Below are positions 8,115 through 17,142 of a stretch of DNA of 64,000 nt, in pieces (the stretch's first letter is position 1; every line of letters starts with the position of its first letter). The notes under the pieces are model-generated. The model did no database searches. It was not told the DNA's origin and worked only from the letters and a program-made list of their open reading frames with translations. Made by a program: the position numbers and the translations under genes. The stretch lies in contig CAKZON010000069.1 of assembly GCA_937136425.1 (NCBI GenBank), forward strand, positions 124,001 through 188,000. The letters run 5' to 3'. The stretch comes from an uncultured Crocinitomix sp. (lineage in GTDB: Bacteria > Bacteroidota > Bacteroidia > Flavobacteriales_D > Crocinitomicaceae).

Positions 8115-8837
8115 TTAATTTACAGGAGGGCGTGGCGTTGTTTTTTTAAATTTGGAAAAAAAGAAACCTAATGACAAGTAAAAGACCTCTCCGTCATTCA
8201 CTAAGGTTTGCATTCCTGTTCCTAATTCGAATCCTGTCAAAAACTTATCTTTTTTCTCGGCGTAATCAAATAATAATGTTCCTCCAATTGTCCATGGGGT
8301 ATGCCCATATCGTAATCCAATAATACTATTTAAACCTATCGTTAGTTGCCATTTTTTAGTAAGCCTTCCTTCAGGAGAAAACAATAATGAGGGAGAAATA
8401 AAAGGTATTATTTTTTCTCTCGAAACAAATTCATATAAACCCGTTGTGGCATTTTGCTCAACAGTACCAAAATAGTTATTGATGAAAATTCCTTCTTTAA
8501 TCTTAACGGCAAAAATATCTTTAACAACAGAAAATTTTTGATCAAGAGAAACTTGTCCATAAAAAATATTATCAACCAAACTTGTATTAACTGAATTAAA
8601 ATTGAAATCTGCGGAAGTTCCAAAAGTAAAATTATCAGACATTCCTAATCGCGCTCCTAAACCGCCTCCTATATTAAATTCTGTTCCTATTCCACCGCCA
8701 AAATTGCCCGTGGTATAAGCCATAAATTCTGCCTCATTTTCTTCAAGCATTACTGCACGGTCTGCCGAATGGACATTCATTACACAACTAGAAAAAACAG
8801 CAATAACAACGGGAAAGATTAGGAATAACTTTTTCAT
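8115..8837 (-). CDS. Outer-membrane beta-barrel-like lipoprotein
   Basis: A 240-residue protein begins MKKLFLIFPVVIAVFSSC, a lipoprotein signal. It continues with alternating hydrophobic and polar stretches rich in Gly, Phe and Asn, such as GGGIGTEFNIGGGLGARLG, FTFGTSADFNFNS, and an aromatic-ending strand near the C-terminus (VFYLSLGFFFSKF). This pattern suggests a small outer-membrane barrel or barrel-associated protein. A lipidated start on a barrel is unusual but known in Bacteroidota. No specific family is recognised. An intrinsic terminator from the neighbouring gene lies just upstream, so it must have its own promoter. Confidence 0.7.
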   Translation of the reverse strand: MKKLFLIFPVVIAVFSSCVMNVHSADRAVMLEENEAEFMAYTTGNFGGGIGTEFNIGGGLGARLGMSDNFTFGTSADFNFNSVNTSLVDNIFYGQVSLDQKFSVVKDIFAVKIKEGIFINNYFGTVEQNATTGLYEFVSREKIIPFISPSLLFSPEGRLTKKWQLTIGLNSIIGLRYGHTPWTIGGTLLFDYAEKKDKFLTGFELGTGMQTLVNDGEVFYLSLGFFFSKFKKTTPRPPVN

Positions 8838-8864
8838 AGTAGGTTTTTACGAATCACAAGGTAT

Positions 8865-8896
8865 AAAAAAAGGTGCTAACCAAAATCAGCACCTTT
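8865..8896 (-). terminator. Intrinsic terminator of the DUF2341/T9SS gene
   Basis: On the minus strand AAAGGTGCT and AGCACCTTT form a perfect 9-bp stem around an 11-base loop, with a run of T after the stem. It lies about 20 bases beyond the stop at 8917. Confidence 0.8.
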
Positions 8897-8916
8897 AATA
8901 ATAAACAGAGTTGTAA

Positions 8917-10947
8917 TTAATCTTTAATGATTTTTACGACATGATTTCCTTCAGAGGTAAGTACTTCAAGAAAATAAATTCCTTTTTCACCTTCAATATT
9001 CATGTTAAGATTTGCTGAGTTATACTCAAATTCTTGCACTATTCTTCCTTCAACATTTGTAATTCGAATTAATACTGTTCCTACATTTTCTGCAAACACT
9101 AGGTTTACTTCTCCTTTTGTTGGGTTCGGATAAAGTGAGAATAAATTAGGTTGATCTTCTGGAATTGAAACGCCAAAAATATTAACACAAGCAGATGTGT
9201 CCACACATTCGCCTTTAGTAATTTCAACAGCATAATTTCCATCCATTAAAGCCACAAAACTAATACCTGTTTCTCCGTCAATTACAGCGTAATCATCATC
9301 ACAATCTAACCATTGATATGAATCTGCGTCCGCATCATTTGCAGTAATTGTAAATCCATCCAATGTTGTTTCATTATCAATTACAACAAAATCAACATTT
9401 ATTGATTCTGATTGTTCACAACCATTATCATCAATAACAGTTACTATATACTCATCTGCCACATCAACAGCATACACCTGTGTAGCAGGCCCATCCATCC
9501 AATTATAAGATGTAAAATCATCTCCAGCATCAATCCAAACAGTATCATCACAAGAAGTAATGTCATCACCTAAATCTAGTTCAGGACTAAAGTCATAAAC
9601 TTCAACGGTGGTTGTAATTAAACTATCACATCCATAAGTTTCAGTTTCAAAAATGCTTGAATTGATAATCGTTTCAGTAATCTCTTCTGTTGAACCATCA
9701 GGAAAAGTATAGCTTGTTCCATAACAAACCGTCTCAGAAACTTCAATCGAATAGATTGGAGCAACAATAACATCTACTGACGCCTCTTGATAACATCCCT
9801 CACCATCCGTAACAGTAACGGTGTACGTTCCAGATTCATCTACCGTTTCCATTTGGTCTTCTCCTCCCGAACTCCAATCGAAAATTTCGTATCCTTCTCC
9901 TGCATCTAACACTGCTTCACCACACCCTATAACCTCATCACCTAAATCTAACGGTGGGCCTGGTTCAAAAGTTAATGGTAATTCAATTGCATAAGTTGGT
10001 GGAGTTTCAGCATATTTACGAACACGCACCCAATCCAAATCCATTGATCCAGAACCAGAAGATATTCCTCCAATCATTAAACGTAAATCTTCATCTTTAG
10101 CATATAAACTATTGTCTGTTGTAATCTCTCCAACAGTTGGGAAATTGGCAATTAAATCTCCAGTACCACGCCAAGTAAATGACCAAAGCCCTTCAGAACT
10201 TGTATATGACTCTAGAGAAGAAGCCCAGTTATGACCCGAACACCAATCTGTTCCTCCTCCTGTTAAAGAAATTCTCGCCTGGCTACCATTGGTCATTAAA
10301 CCGTAATTCTTTTTTGTCGTTTCTCTTGCCCAATAGATAGCGGGCCAATTGCCACTTACACCATTAGACATCATTTCAGCCGTATAAATTTCTTCCATTG
10401 GAAATGTCATGGTAGACCCTATTAAACCACTACTACCCCATGATAAATTCAAATCTCCATCCATAACAGTTGAATCTGATATTGAACCGCACAAATAATC
10501 AAAGTTGGTGTAGTCACCATCAAAACCTGCATAAAATGTAAAAGTACATTCAGCATCAGAAGCCGCCTCTGCATCACTATTTCCAAAAAACAAATAAATT
10601 GTTTCTGTAGCACCTGCATCAATCAATGGAATGTTTACCCAAACAATTGTAGATGAAGTATTAATTCCACTCTCAATATAATAACACAATTGATCGCAAC
10701 AACCGTCAGCAGTAAATCGAATATCACTTCCATCAGATTCCATTTCACCCAATAAAATTGGTGTTTCAGTATCCAACTCAAGTTGAATTTGATAATCAGT
10801 TAATTCACCTCCTGAAGAATTGTCAATTGTAATCGGAACTTTATTTGTCCAATCGACAAGGCATGTTTGCGTTTGACCGACAAATCCAATAAAAACTGTA
10901 CTCAAAACAGTAAGGAAAGATTTTGTCGATAATTTAATTAGTTTCAT
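8917..10947 (-). CDS. Secreted DUF2341-containing protein with T9SS type A domain
   Basis: The 676-residue protein is started at the ATG at 10947 (MKLIKLSTKSFLTVLSTVFI signal), which lies just downstream of a TATTTTTG promoter element. The longer in-frame leader would begin upstream of that element. After the signal, CLVDWTNKVPITIDNSSG and LTDYQIQLELDTETP match the DUF2341 domain. A laminin/concanavalin-like region follows (about residues 120-300), then two Ig-like or SprB-like repeats with conserved CGEAVLDAG and CDDTVWIDAG pieces and TVTDGEGC / TVIDDNGC closures. The C-terminus is a T9SS type A domain (YPNPTKGEVNLVF, GIYFLEVLTSEG, HVVKIIKD). It is probably a surface or released adhesin or polymer-binding protein. 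Confidence 0.88.
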   Translation of the reverse strand: MKLIKLSTKSFLTVLSTVFIGFVGQTQTCLVDWTNKVPITIDNSSGGELTDYQIQLELDTETPILLGEMESDGSDIRFTADGCCDQLCYYIESGINTSSTIVWVNIPLIDAGATETIYLFFGNSDAEAASDAECTFTFYAGFDGDYTNFDYLCGSISDSTVMDGDLNLSWGSSGLIGSTMTFPMEEIYTAEMMSNGVSGNWPAIYWARETTKKNYGLMTNGSQARISLTGGGTDWCSGHNWASSLESYTSSEGLWSFTWRGTGDLIANFPTVGEITTDNSLYAKDEDLRLMIGGISSGSGSMDLDWVRVRKYAETPPTYAIELPLTFEPGPPLDLGDEVIGCGEAVLDAGEGYEIFDWSSGGEDQMETVDESGTYTVTVTDGEGCYQEASVDVIVAPIYSIEVSETVCYGTSYTFPDGSTEEITETIINSSIFETETYGCDSLITTTVEVYDFSPELDLGDDITSCDDTVWIDAGDDFTSYNWMDGPATQVYAVDVADEYIVTVIDDNGCEQSESINVDFVVIDNETTLDGFTITANDADADSYQWLDCDDDYAVIDGETGISFVALMDGNYAVEITKGECVDTSACVNIFGVSIPEDQPNLFSLYPNPTKGEVNLVFAENVGTVLIRITNVEGRIVQEFEYNSANLNMNIEGEKGIYFLEVLTSEGNHVVKIIKD

Positions 10948-10970
10948 AGCTTGAAATTTATCTTTCATCA

Positions 10971-10978
10971 CAAAAATA
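10971..10978 (-). promoter_or_regulatory. -7 promoter element (TATTTTTG) of the DUF2341/T9SS gene
   Basis: The minus strand has an exact TAnnTTTG match 24 bases before the ATG at 10947. Its position supports that start over the in-frame ATG at 11076. No matching -33 TTTG is seen at the usual distance. Confidence 0.5.
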
Positions 10979-11155
10979 GGCAATTTTAGTATACAGTAGT
11001 TTACTTTCTCATCAACGGATTTAAATAAGACAATCAAACCAATCGCTAAGTCACAAAAAATCGTCGTTCGCAACAAATAATCAACAAATCACTACATTTA
11101 TTAAAAAACCACCCTTTTTTCTTTGATTTTCGCCTTTTAATCGATAGTAAAATAA

Positions 11156-11163
11156 TACCTTTG
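11156..11163 (+). promoter_or_regulatory. -7 promoter element (TACCTTTG) of purH
   Basis: This is an exact TAnnTTTG match 35 bases before the purH start codon. A TTTG at 11122 lies too far upstream (30 bases) to be a standard -33 partner. Confidence 0.5.
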
Positions 11164-11198
11164 CATCTTCTAGTAAAAGAACTGATTTTAAACAAAAA

Positions 11199-12728
11199 AT
11201 GGCGGATAGAAAAAGGATCAAAAATGCACTGATTTCGGTATTTGATAAAGCCGGCTTAGATGACATTGCCAAAGCATTAGATGCACAAGGAGTAACAATC
11301 TTCTCGACAGGAGGAACTCAAAAATTTATTGAAGATTTAGGAATTCAAGTTGAACGTGTTGAAGACCTCACTTCATACCCATCAATTTTAGGTGGGCGTG
11401 TTAAAACTTTACACCCAAAAGTTTTTGGTGGAATTTTATCACGAAGAGATCATGAACAAGATCAAATTCAAACAGCCGAGTATGATATTCCAGAATTGGA
11501 TGTTGTAATAGTTGATTTGTATCCGTTTGAAGCAACAGTTGCTTCTGGAGCAAGCCATGCTGATATTATTGAAAAAATTGATATTGGTGGAATTTCATTG
11601 ATAAGAGCTGCAGCTAAGAATTACAAAGATGTAGCAATCATCCCTTCTAAAAATCAATATGATGCATTTTTAAAAATCATCACAAATTCTGATGAAGGAA
11701 CAACAATGGATGAACGTAAGGAGTTTGCTGCTGCAGCTTTCGAAGTTTCATCTCATTATGATACGCATATCTTCAACTACTTTAACCAAGGAGAAAAAGA
11801 TATTTTCAAAGCAAGTATTTCACAAGCCTCTGTTTTACGCTACGGAGAAAACCCGCATCAAAAAGGTGTTTTCTATGGTGATATGGATGCTATGTTTGAT
11901 AAGCTTCATGGAAAAGAGCTTTCATACAACAACCTTTTAGATGTTGATGCAGCCGTGCAACTAATGGCGGATTTCAAAAATGATGATCCAACATTTGCTA
12001 TTCTTAAGCACAATAATGCTTGTGGTTTAGCAACGCGCAGCACTATTGCTGAAGCATATAAAGATGCCTTAGCGGGTGATCCTGTTTCTGCATTTGGTGG
12101 AATTTTAATTTCAAACACAGCTATTGATGTAGCAACTGCAAATCAAATTCACGAATTATTTTGTGAGGTTGTTATTGCACCTGCATATGATGCAGAAGCA
12201 CTTGAAATTTTAAAAGGAAAGAAAAACCGTGTCCTCTTAATTCAAAAAGATGTTGAATTGCCAACAAAACAGTTCAGAACTATTTTGAACGGCGTTTTAG
12301 AACAAGACAAAGACACGATTACAGATCGAAAAGAAAATTTTGAAACACGAACAAATGCTACACCTACTGCGCAAGAGCTAGTAGATTTAGAATTTGCAAA
12401 TAAATTGGTAAAGCATACCAAGTCAAACACAATTGTATTAGCTAAAAATGGACAATTATTAGCTAGCGGAACAGGACAAACATCACGAGTGGATGCATTA
12501 CGTCAAGCAATTCATAAAGCACAATCATTTAATTTTGATTTAAATGGAGCTGTAATGGCATCTGATGCATTTTTCCCTTTTCCTGATTGTGTAGAGATTG
12601 CTCACAACGCTGGAATCACTGCTGTAGTTCAGCCTGGAGGATCAATCAAAGACAAATTATCAATTGAATTTTGTGATGGTGCAGGCATGAGTATGGTATT
12701 TACCGGTAACAGACACTTTAAACATTAA
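11199..12728 (+). CDS. purH: Bifunctional AICAR formyltransferase / IMP cyclohydrolase
   Basis: A 509-residue protein of the usual PurH length catalyses the last two steps of purine synthesis: formylation of AICAR with 10-formyl-THF and ring closure to IMP. The N-terminal cyclohydrolase domain (about 1-195) shows ALISVFDKAGL, IFSTGGTQKFI, HPKVFGGIL and GGISLIRAAAKN. The formyltransferase domain shows SVLRYGENPHQKG, SYNNLLDVDAA, the catalytic-region KHNNACGLA near residue 270, DPVSAFGGI, and the C-terminal ASDAFFPFPD and QPGGSIKD. It lies 100 bases upstream of mreB on the same strand, an arrangement common in this phylum. Confidence 0.98.
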   Translation: MADRKRIKNALISVFDKAGLDDIAKALDAQGVTIFSTGGTQKFIEDLGIQVERVEDLTSYPSILGGRVKTLHPKVFGGILSRRDHEQDQIQTAEYDIPELDVVIVDLYPFEATVASGASHADIIEKIDIGGISLIRAAAKNYKDVAIIPSKNQYDAFLKIITNSDEGTTMDERKEFAAAAFEVSSHYDTHIFNYFNQGEKDIFKASISQASVLRYGENPHQKGVFYGDMDAMFDKLHGKELSYNNLLDVDAAVQLMADFKNDDPTFAILKHNNACGLATRSTIAEAYKDALAGDPVSAFGGILISNTAIDVATANQIHELFCEVVIAPAYDAEALEILKGKKNRVLLIQKDVELPTKQFRTILNGVLEQDKDTITDRKENFETRTNATPTAQELVDLEFANKLVKHTKSNTIVLAKNGQLLASGTGQTSRVDALRQAIHKAQSFNFDLNGAVMASDAFFPFPDCVEIAHNAGITAVVQPGGSIKDKLSIEFCDGAGMSMVFTGNRHFKH

Positions 12729-12735
12729 CAAACAA

Positions 12736-12797
12736 AATCCTTTGATAAACAGACAATTCAGTAACTTTTTTTCGAAAACACAGTACAACAAAGGATT
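12736..12797. repeat. Inverted repeat in the purH-mreB spacer
   Basis: Perfect 9-base arms AATCCTTTG (12736-12744) and CAAAGGATT (12789-12797) flank 44 bases. The element fills the leader in front of mreB. It is not a typical terminator, because no T-run follows the right arm. It may be a regulatory site or an RNA fold. Confidence 0.5.
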
Positions 12798-12828
12798 AAA
12801 CCACGAATAACAGAAATAATATTGTCGA

Positions 12829-13854
12829 ATGGGACTATTTGATTTTTTTACACGCGAAATTGCGATTGACTTAGGGACGGCCAATACATTGATCATTATG
12901 AATGACAAGGTAGTGGTTGATGAACCTTCGATCGTTGCAAAAGATATTCAATCAGGGGCAATTGTTGCCATTGGTAAAACCGCGCAACAAATGCACGGTA
13001 AAACGCATAAATTAATCGAAACTATTAGGCCCCTGAAAGATGGTGTAATTGCTGATTTCGAATCGGCAGAGCAAATGATTCGCGGAATGATCAAAATGAT
13101 TCATACGGGAAATCGTCTCATTACTCCTTCACTTAGAATGGTAATTTGTATTCCTTCTGGTATTACTGAAGTAGAAAAACGTGCGGTAAGAGATAGTGCT
13201 GAACATGCAGGAGCGAAAGAGGTGTTTTTAATTCACGAACCTATGGCTGCTGCTATAGGAATTGGAATTGATGTGGAAGAACCTATGGGAAATATGATTA
13301 TTGACATAGGTGGTGGTACTTCTGAAATTGCTGTAATCGCTTTAGGTGGTATTGTTTGTGACAAATCTATCCGTGTTGCTGGAGATGATTTTACAACTGA
13401 TATTGAAGAGTATATGCGTCGTCAACACAACATTTTGGTTGGAGAGCGCACAGCTGAGCAAATTAAAATTGAAGTAGGTTCTGCTTTAACAGATTTAGGT
13501 GATAAAGCTCCACCTCCATTCGCAGTTCGTGGTAGAGATTTAATGACAGGTATTCCTAAAGAGATTTCAATCACTTATTCAGAGGTTGCACATGCATTAG
13601 ATAAGAGTATTTCAAAAATTGAAGAAGCGATATTAACTGCCCTGGAGATGACTCCGCCAGAACTTTCAGCAGATATTTATAAAACTGGAATTTATTTAGC
13701 GGGTGGTGGATCAATGTTAAGAGGATTAGACAGTCGTGTTTCTGAAAAAACAAAATTGCCTATTCACATTGCAGAGGATCCGCTTAGAGCAGTTGCCAGA
13801 GGAACAAGTATTGCTTTAAAGAATATTGGGCGTTTCCAATTCTTAATGCGATAA
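12829..13854 (+). CDS. mreB: Rod shape-determining actin homologue MreB
   Basis: The 341-residue protein starts MGLFDFFTREIAIDLGTANT, giving the phosphate-1 loop of the actin fold, and carries IRPLKDGVIADFESAEQMI, EPMAAAIGIG, the phosphate-2 loop IIDIGGGTSEIAVI and the adenosine motif YLAGGGSMLRGL. MreB forms membrane-bound filaments in the cytoplasm that steer lateral cell-wall synthesis with MreC, MreD, RodA and PBP2, all encoded just downstream. The length and motif order are normal. An inverted-repeat spacer separates it from mreC, so downstream expression may be set separately from mreB. Confidence 0.98.
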   Translation: MGLFDFFTREIAIDLGTANTLIIMNDKVVVDEPSIVAKDIQSGAIVAIGKTAQQMHGKTHKLIETIRPLKDGVIADFESAEQMIRGMIKMIHTGNRLITPSLRMVICIPSGITEVEKRAVRDSAEHAGAKEVFLIHEPMAAAIGIGIDVEEPMGNMIIDIGGGTSEIAVIALGGIVCDKSIRVAGDDFTTDIEEYMRRQHNILVGERTAEQIKIEVGSALTDLGDKAPPPFAVRGRDLMTGIPKEISITYSEVAHALDKSISKIEEAILTALEMTPPELSADIYKTGIYLAGGGSMLRGLDSRVSEKTKLPIHIAEDPLRAVARGTSIALKNIGRFQFLMR

Positions 13855-13862
13855 AAATAATA

Positions 13863-13930
13863 GGGTGACTTCGAGAGCCTCAGTCATCCCATTCGAATAT
13901 ATAACAATTAAGGGGGCTGAGGCTCTCGAA
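13863..13930. repeat. REP-like paired inverted repeats between mreB and mreC
   Basis: A near-palindromic unit (GGGTGACT ... AGTCATCCC, 13863-13890) carries TTCGAGAGCCTCAG at 13870-13883. Its exact reverse complement CTGAGGCTCTCGAA lies at 13917-13930, so the two 14-base arms are perfect and 33 bases apart. The composition (GAGAGCCTCAG with flanking GGGTGAC) is GC-rich against its neighbours. It resembles the REP-type repeats common in Bacteroidota intergenic spacers. No T-run follows. It may stabilise or attenuate the mreB transcript. Confidence 0.7.
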
Positions 13931-13953
13931 ACTCGGTTGAACGTTAAAACCAA

Positions 13954-14787
13954 ATGCGAAACTTAATTCAATTCTTAAAGAAATTTAGAGATTTTTTAAT
14001 CTTTTTCGTTCTGCAAGTTTTCGTGTTGACTCTTTTTTTTAATAGCAAAAATTATCACCGCTCAAAAATGACAAATACCTCATCCAACCTCATTGGGTGG
14101 TTTGTTGAAAAAAAGCATAACATCAATAAGCACTTTAGTCTTTCTGAAGCTAATGAGAAATTATTAGAGGATAATGCTAGGTTAAGGGCTCAGCTTCCAG
14201 AAAGTTTTTATCAGTTGCAAGGAGACACCTATTATGTAAACGATACGCTTAAAAAAGAGCAATTTCAATATATACCAGCAACAGTAATAAACTCCTCAAG
14301 CACAAAACGGAATAATTATTTCACATTAAATAAAGGTACCGCCCAAGGAATTGAAATTGGAATGGGCGTAATTGCAGATGATGGTGTAATTGGCATTGTT
14401 GCAGATGTATCCGACCATTATTCTATTGTTATGACCGTTTTAACGGAAAAATCCAGCACAAACGTCAAGTTATTAAAGAACAATGAATATTGGTTTTTGT
14501 CTTGGGATGGCTTGGACAATCGTTTTGCTCAAATTAATGATGTAAAACGTGATATTCCTATTGAAATAGGAGATCATGTTGTGACACGCGGAGGAGGAAC
14601 ACAGTTTCCAGAAGGAATTGCTGTTGGAACAATAGACGAAATTATTGCAAATGATGGAGAACAAACCATTGGTTTGAATATCAAATTAGATGTAAATTAT
14701 AATGCTGTTTACCATGTTTATGTTGTTAAAAACATGATGAGAGATGAACAGTTAAACCTTGAAAGACGCTTCACTGGAGATGAATAA
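13954..14787 (+). CDS. mreC: Rod shape-determining protein MreC
   Basis: The 277-residue protein has a single membrane anchor near the N-terminus (about residues 15-31, FLIFFVLQVFVLTLFF), then a short coiled coil (SEANEKLLEDNARLRAQL), then the periplasmic beta-barrel region. Family motifs include ATVINSSSTKRNNYFTLNKG, GIEIGMGVIADDGVIGIV, and VTRGGGTQFPEGIAVGTI. MreC links MreB filaments to PBP2 and stimulates it. Its last codons overlap the mreD start, so translation is coupled. Confidence 0.95.
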   Translation: MRNLIQFLKKFRDFLIFFVLQVFVLTLFFNSKNYHRSKMTNTSSNLIGWFVEKKHNINKHFSLSEANEKLLEDNARLRAQLPESFYQLQGDTYYVNDTLKKEQFQYIPATVINSSSTKRNNYFTLNKGTAQGIEIGMGVIADDGVIGIVADVSDHYSIVMTVLTEKSSTNVKLLKNNEYWFLSWDGLDNRFAQINDVKRDIPIEIGDHVVTRGGGTQFPEGIAVGTIDEIIANDGEQTIGLNIKLDVNYNAVYHVYVVKNMMRDEQLNLERRFTGDE

Positions 14788-15295
14788 TGCATGGGTTAAA
14801 TATGGATCATACTTTATCTTGATTGTTCTCATTCAAGGTTTAGTTGTCAATAATATTGAAATGAGCATGTATGTCAATCCCATGATCTATCCGGTCATGA
14901 TTATGATGTTGCCTTTTGAATTCAATATTCTGCTGACAATGCTGGTTGCTTTTGTTTTAGGAATTTCTGTAGATGCCTTTAGCAATACTTTTGGATTAAA
15001 TGCCTCTGCCGCAATGGTAATTGGCTATTTACGCCCTACCATTTTAAATATTATTAAACCACGAGATGGTTATGATCCTAGTTTGCTCCCATCTATACAA
15101 GACATGGGGAAACTTTGGTTTTTAACCTATGCTTCTGTTTTACTCTTTATCCATCATATTTGGTTTTTCATTATTGAAATTCTTCGTTTTGATCAAATTG
15201 GACACATACTATTGAAAACAATATTCAGCTTAGTCCTTTCATTGTTCCTTATTGTAATATTCCAGTATATTTTCTACAAGCCTTCTAAGAAATGA
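14780..15295 (+). CDS. mreD: Rod shape-determining protein MreD
   Basis: A 171-residue membrane protein starts at the ATG at 14780, which overlaps the mreC stop by 8 bases. An upstream TTG in frame is less likely. Five to six hydrophobic helices are visible, with the MreD-like NPMIYPVMIMMLPF, LLTMLVAFVLGISVDAFSNTFGLNASAA and a charged loop (IIKPRDGYDPS). MreD is the integral-membrane part of the elongation complex. The end overlaps the mrdA start by 4 bases. Sequence conservation in this family is weak, and identification rests partly on gene order. Confidence 0.93.
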   Translation: MNNAWVKYGSYFILIVLIQGLVVNNIEMSMYVNPMIYPVMIMMLPFEFNILLTMLVAFVLGISVDAFSNTFGLNASAAMVIGYLRPTILNIIKPRDGYDPSLLPSIQDMGKLWFLTYASVLLFIHHIWFFIIEILRFDQIGHILLKTIFSLVLSLFLIVIFQYIFYKPSKK

Positions 15296-17142
15296 GAAAT
15301 ATCGATAACCGGAAATATATAATCGCACTCATTTTTGTGCTCATTCCGCTTACGTTTGTTGTTCGGCTTTTTTACATGCAAGTGGTTGATGACAAGTGGA
15401 AAGATAGAGCTGCAACCATTTCAGAAAATAAAATATTAACCTATCCTGCTCGAGGAATTGTATACGACAGGAATGGAGAAAAAATAATTTCCAATGAGGT
15501 TTATTATGACATTCATGTCATCCCTCGTCAAGCCAAAAACACGGACAGTGTTGCATTTATCAAATTGCTAGGAATTTCAATGGAAGAATATTCGAAAAAA
15601 ATGGCTAAAGCATGGGCCTATTCTTCTAAAAAACCTTCCGAAATAGTGCGTCAAATTCCGCCCAATGAATTTGCTCAAATTGCTCCAGAACTTTATAAGT
15701 ATCCTGGCTTTTTTGAAGTAGCTCGTACCTTAAGGGTTTATCCTAAAAAAATTGCGGCACATGTTTTAGGCTACATGAATGAGGCCAGCCCTAATGATAT
15801 TGAAAAAGACCCCTATTATAAACCCGGAGACTATATTGGCCGAACAGGAATTGAGCGCATGTATGAAAAACAACTGCGCGGACAAAGGGGAGTAAAATAT
15901 TATTTGCAAGATGCTATTGGAATGGCAACCGGCGAATATGAAAATGGAGATTATGACACCTTGGCAAAACAAGGGAAAAACATAACCCTTTCAATTGATT
16001 GGGAGTTGCAGGAATATGGCGAACGATTAATGCAAAACAAATTAGGAAGTATTGTTGCCATTGAACCTTCAAGCGGAGAAATATTGGCTATGGTTTCTGC
16101 TCCGTCCTATGATCCAAATCTTTTAGTTGGTAGACATTTGGGCGCTAATTATGGCAAACTGCAAGAGGACACCTTATTACCTTTACAAAACCGATCTATT
16201 AACTCGGCTTATATGCCAGGATCGATCTTTAAAACAGTAATGGCATTAATTGGAATGCAAGAAGGTGTTATTACTGCAAATTCAAGTTTCCCTTGCAATA
16301 AAGCCTTGCTAGGCTGCCATAATCACCCAACTGCGCAAGGCGTTTCTGACGGTGTAAAAATGTCTTGTAATCCCTACTTTGTTCAGCTTACTCGGCGCAT
16401 AGTTCAGCAAGGCAAAGACCCAAGTATTTTTAAAGATGCCGCAATTGGATTAGATATTTGGGCAGAATATGTCCGCAGTTTTGGTATAGGGGTAGATTTG
16501 AAAACGGATTTCCCTACGAATGTACGAGGTAATGTTCCTGACACTGATTATTATAACGAACGTCTAAATTTTAGATGGGCATTTAGTACCATTCAATCTA
16601 TTGCAATTGGACAAGGTGAGGTATTAATTACCCCAATGGAAATGGCGAATTTAGCAGCAATAATTGCCAATAGAGGTTATTTTTATTATCCGCATTTTGT
16701 TAAATCTATTGACGGAGCTGATATACCAGACATTTACTTATCACCCAACCAAACAATGGTTGATTCTCAATATTTTGAACCTGTTATTGATGGAATGTGG
16801 CGCGTTGTGCATGAAAGTGGCGGTACTGCTCGCCGTGCAAGAATGGACAGCATTGCTGTATGCGGAAAAACTGGAACGGTTGAAAATTTCAAAAAAATAA
16901 GTGGTAAGGTATATCAGTTAACAGATCACTCTAACTTTATGGCCTTTGCGCCAAGAGAAAATCCTCAAATTGCTATCTCTGTTTTTATTGAAAATACTGG
17001 ATTTGGAGGAACTTGGTCTGCACCTGTTGCAAGTTTAATGATTGAAAAATACATTAATCGAACCATTAAAGATACGGTAAAAGAAAACCGAATTTTAAAT
17101 GCCAATTTAATTCCTGACATAAACGACATAATTCGAGAATGA
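15292..17142 (+). CDS. mrdA: Penicillin-binding protein 2, elongation transpeptidase
   Basis: A 616-residue class B PBP has a membrane anchor near residues 8-27 and a dimerisation/pedestal region (PARGIVYDRNGEKI, IGRTGIERMYEKQLRG). The transpeptidase domain has the three expected motifs: SIFK at 311-314 (catalytic Ser311), SCN at 358-360 and KTG at 526-528. It crosslinks lateral peptidoglycan in partnership with RodA, whose gene overlaps its stop by 4 bases. All active-site residues are present and the length is typical. No unusual insertion is seen. Confidence 0.97.
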   Translation: MRNIDNRKYIIALIFVLIPLTFVVRLFYMQVVDDKWKDRAATISENKILTYPARGIVYDRNGEKIISNEVYYDIHVIPRQAKNTDSVAFIKLLGISMEEYSKKMAKAWAYSSKKPSEIVRQIPPNEFAQIAPELYKYPGFFEVARTLRVYPKKIAAHVLGYMNEASPNDIEKDPYYKPGDYIGRTGIERMYEKQLRGQRGVKYYLQDAIGMATGEYENGDYDTLAKQGKNITLSIDWELQEYGERLMQNKLGSIVAIEPSSGEILAMVSAPSYDPNLLVGRHLGANYGKLQEDTLLPLQNRSINSAYMPGSIFKTVMALIGMQEGVITANSSFPCNKALLGCHNHPTAQGVSDGVKMSCNPYFVQLTRRIVQQGKDPSIFKDAAIGLDIWAEYVRSFGIGVDLKTDFPTNVRGNVPDTDYYNERLNFRWAFSTIQSIAIGQGEVLITPMEMANLAAIIANRGYFYYPHFVKSIDGADIPDIYLSPNQTMVDSQYFEPVIDGMWRVVHESGGTARRARMDSIAVCGKTGTVENFKKISGKVYQLTDHSNFMAFAPRENPQIAISVFIENTGFGGTWSAPVASLMIEKYINRTIKDTVKENRILNANLIPDINDIIRE

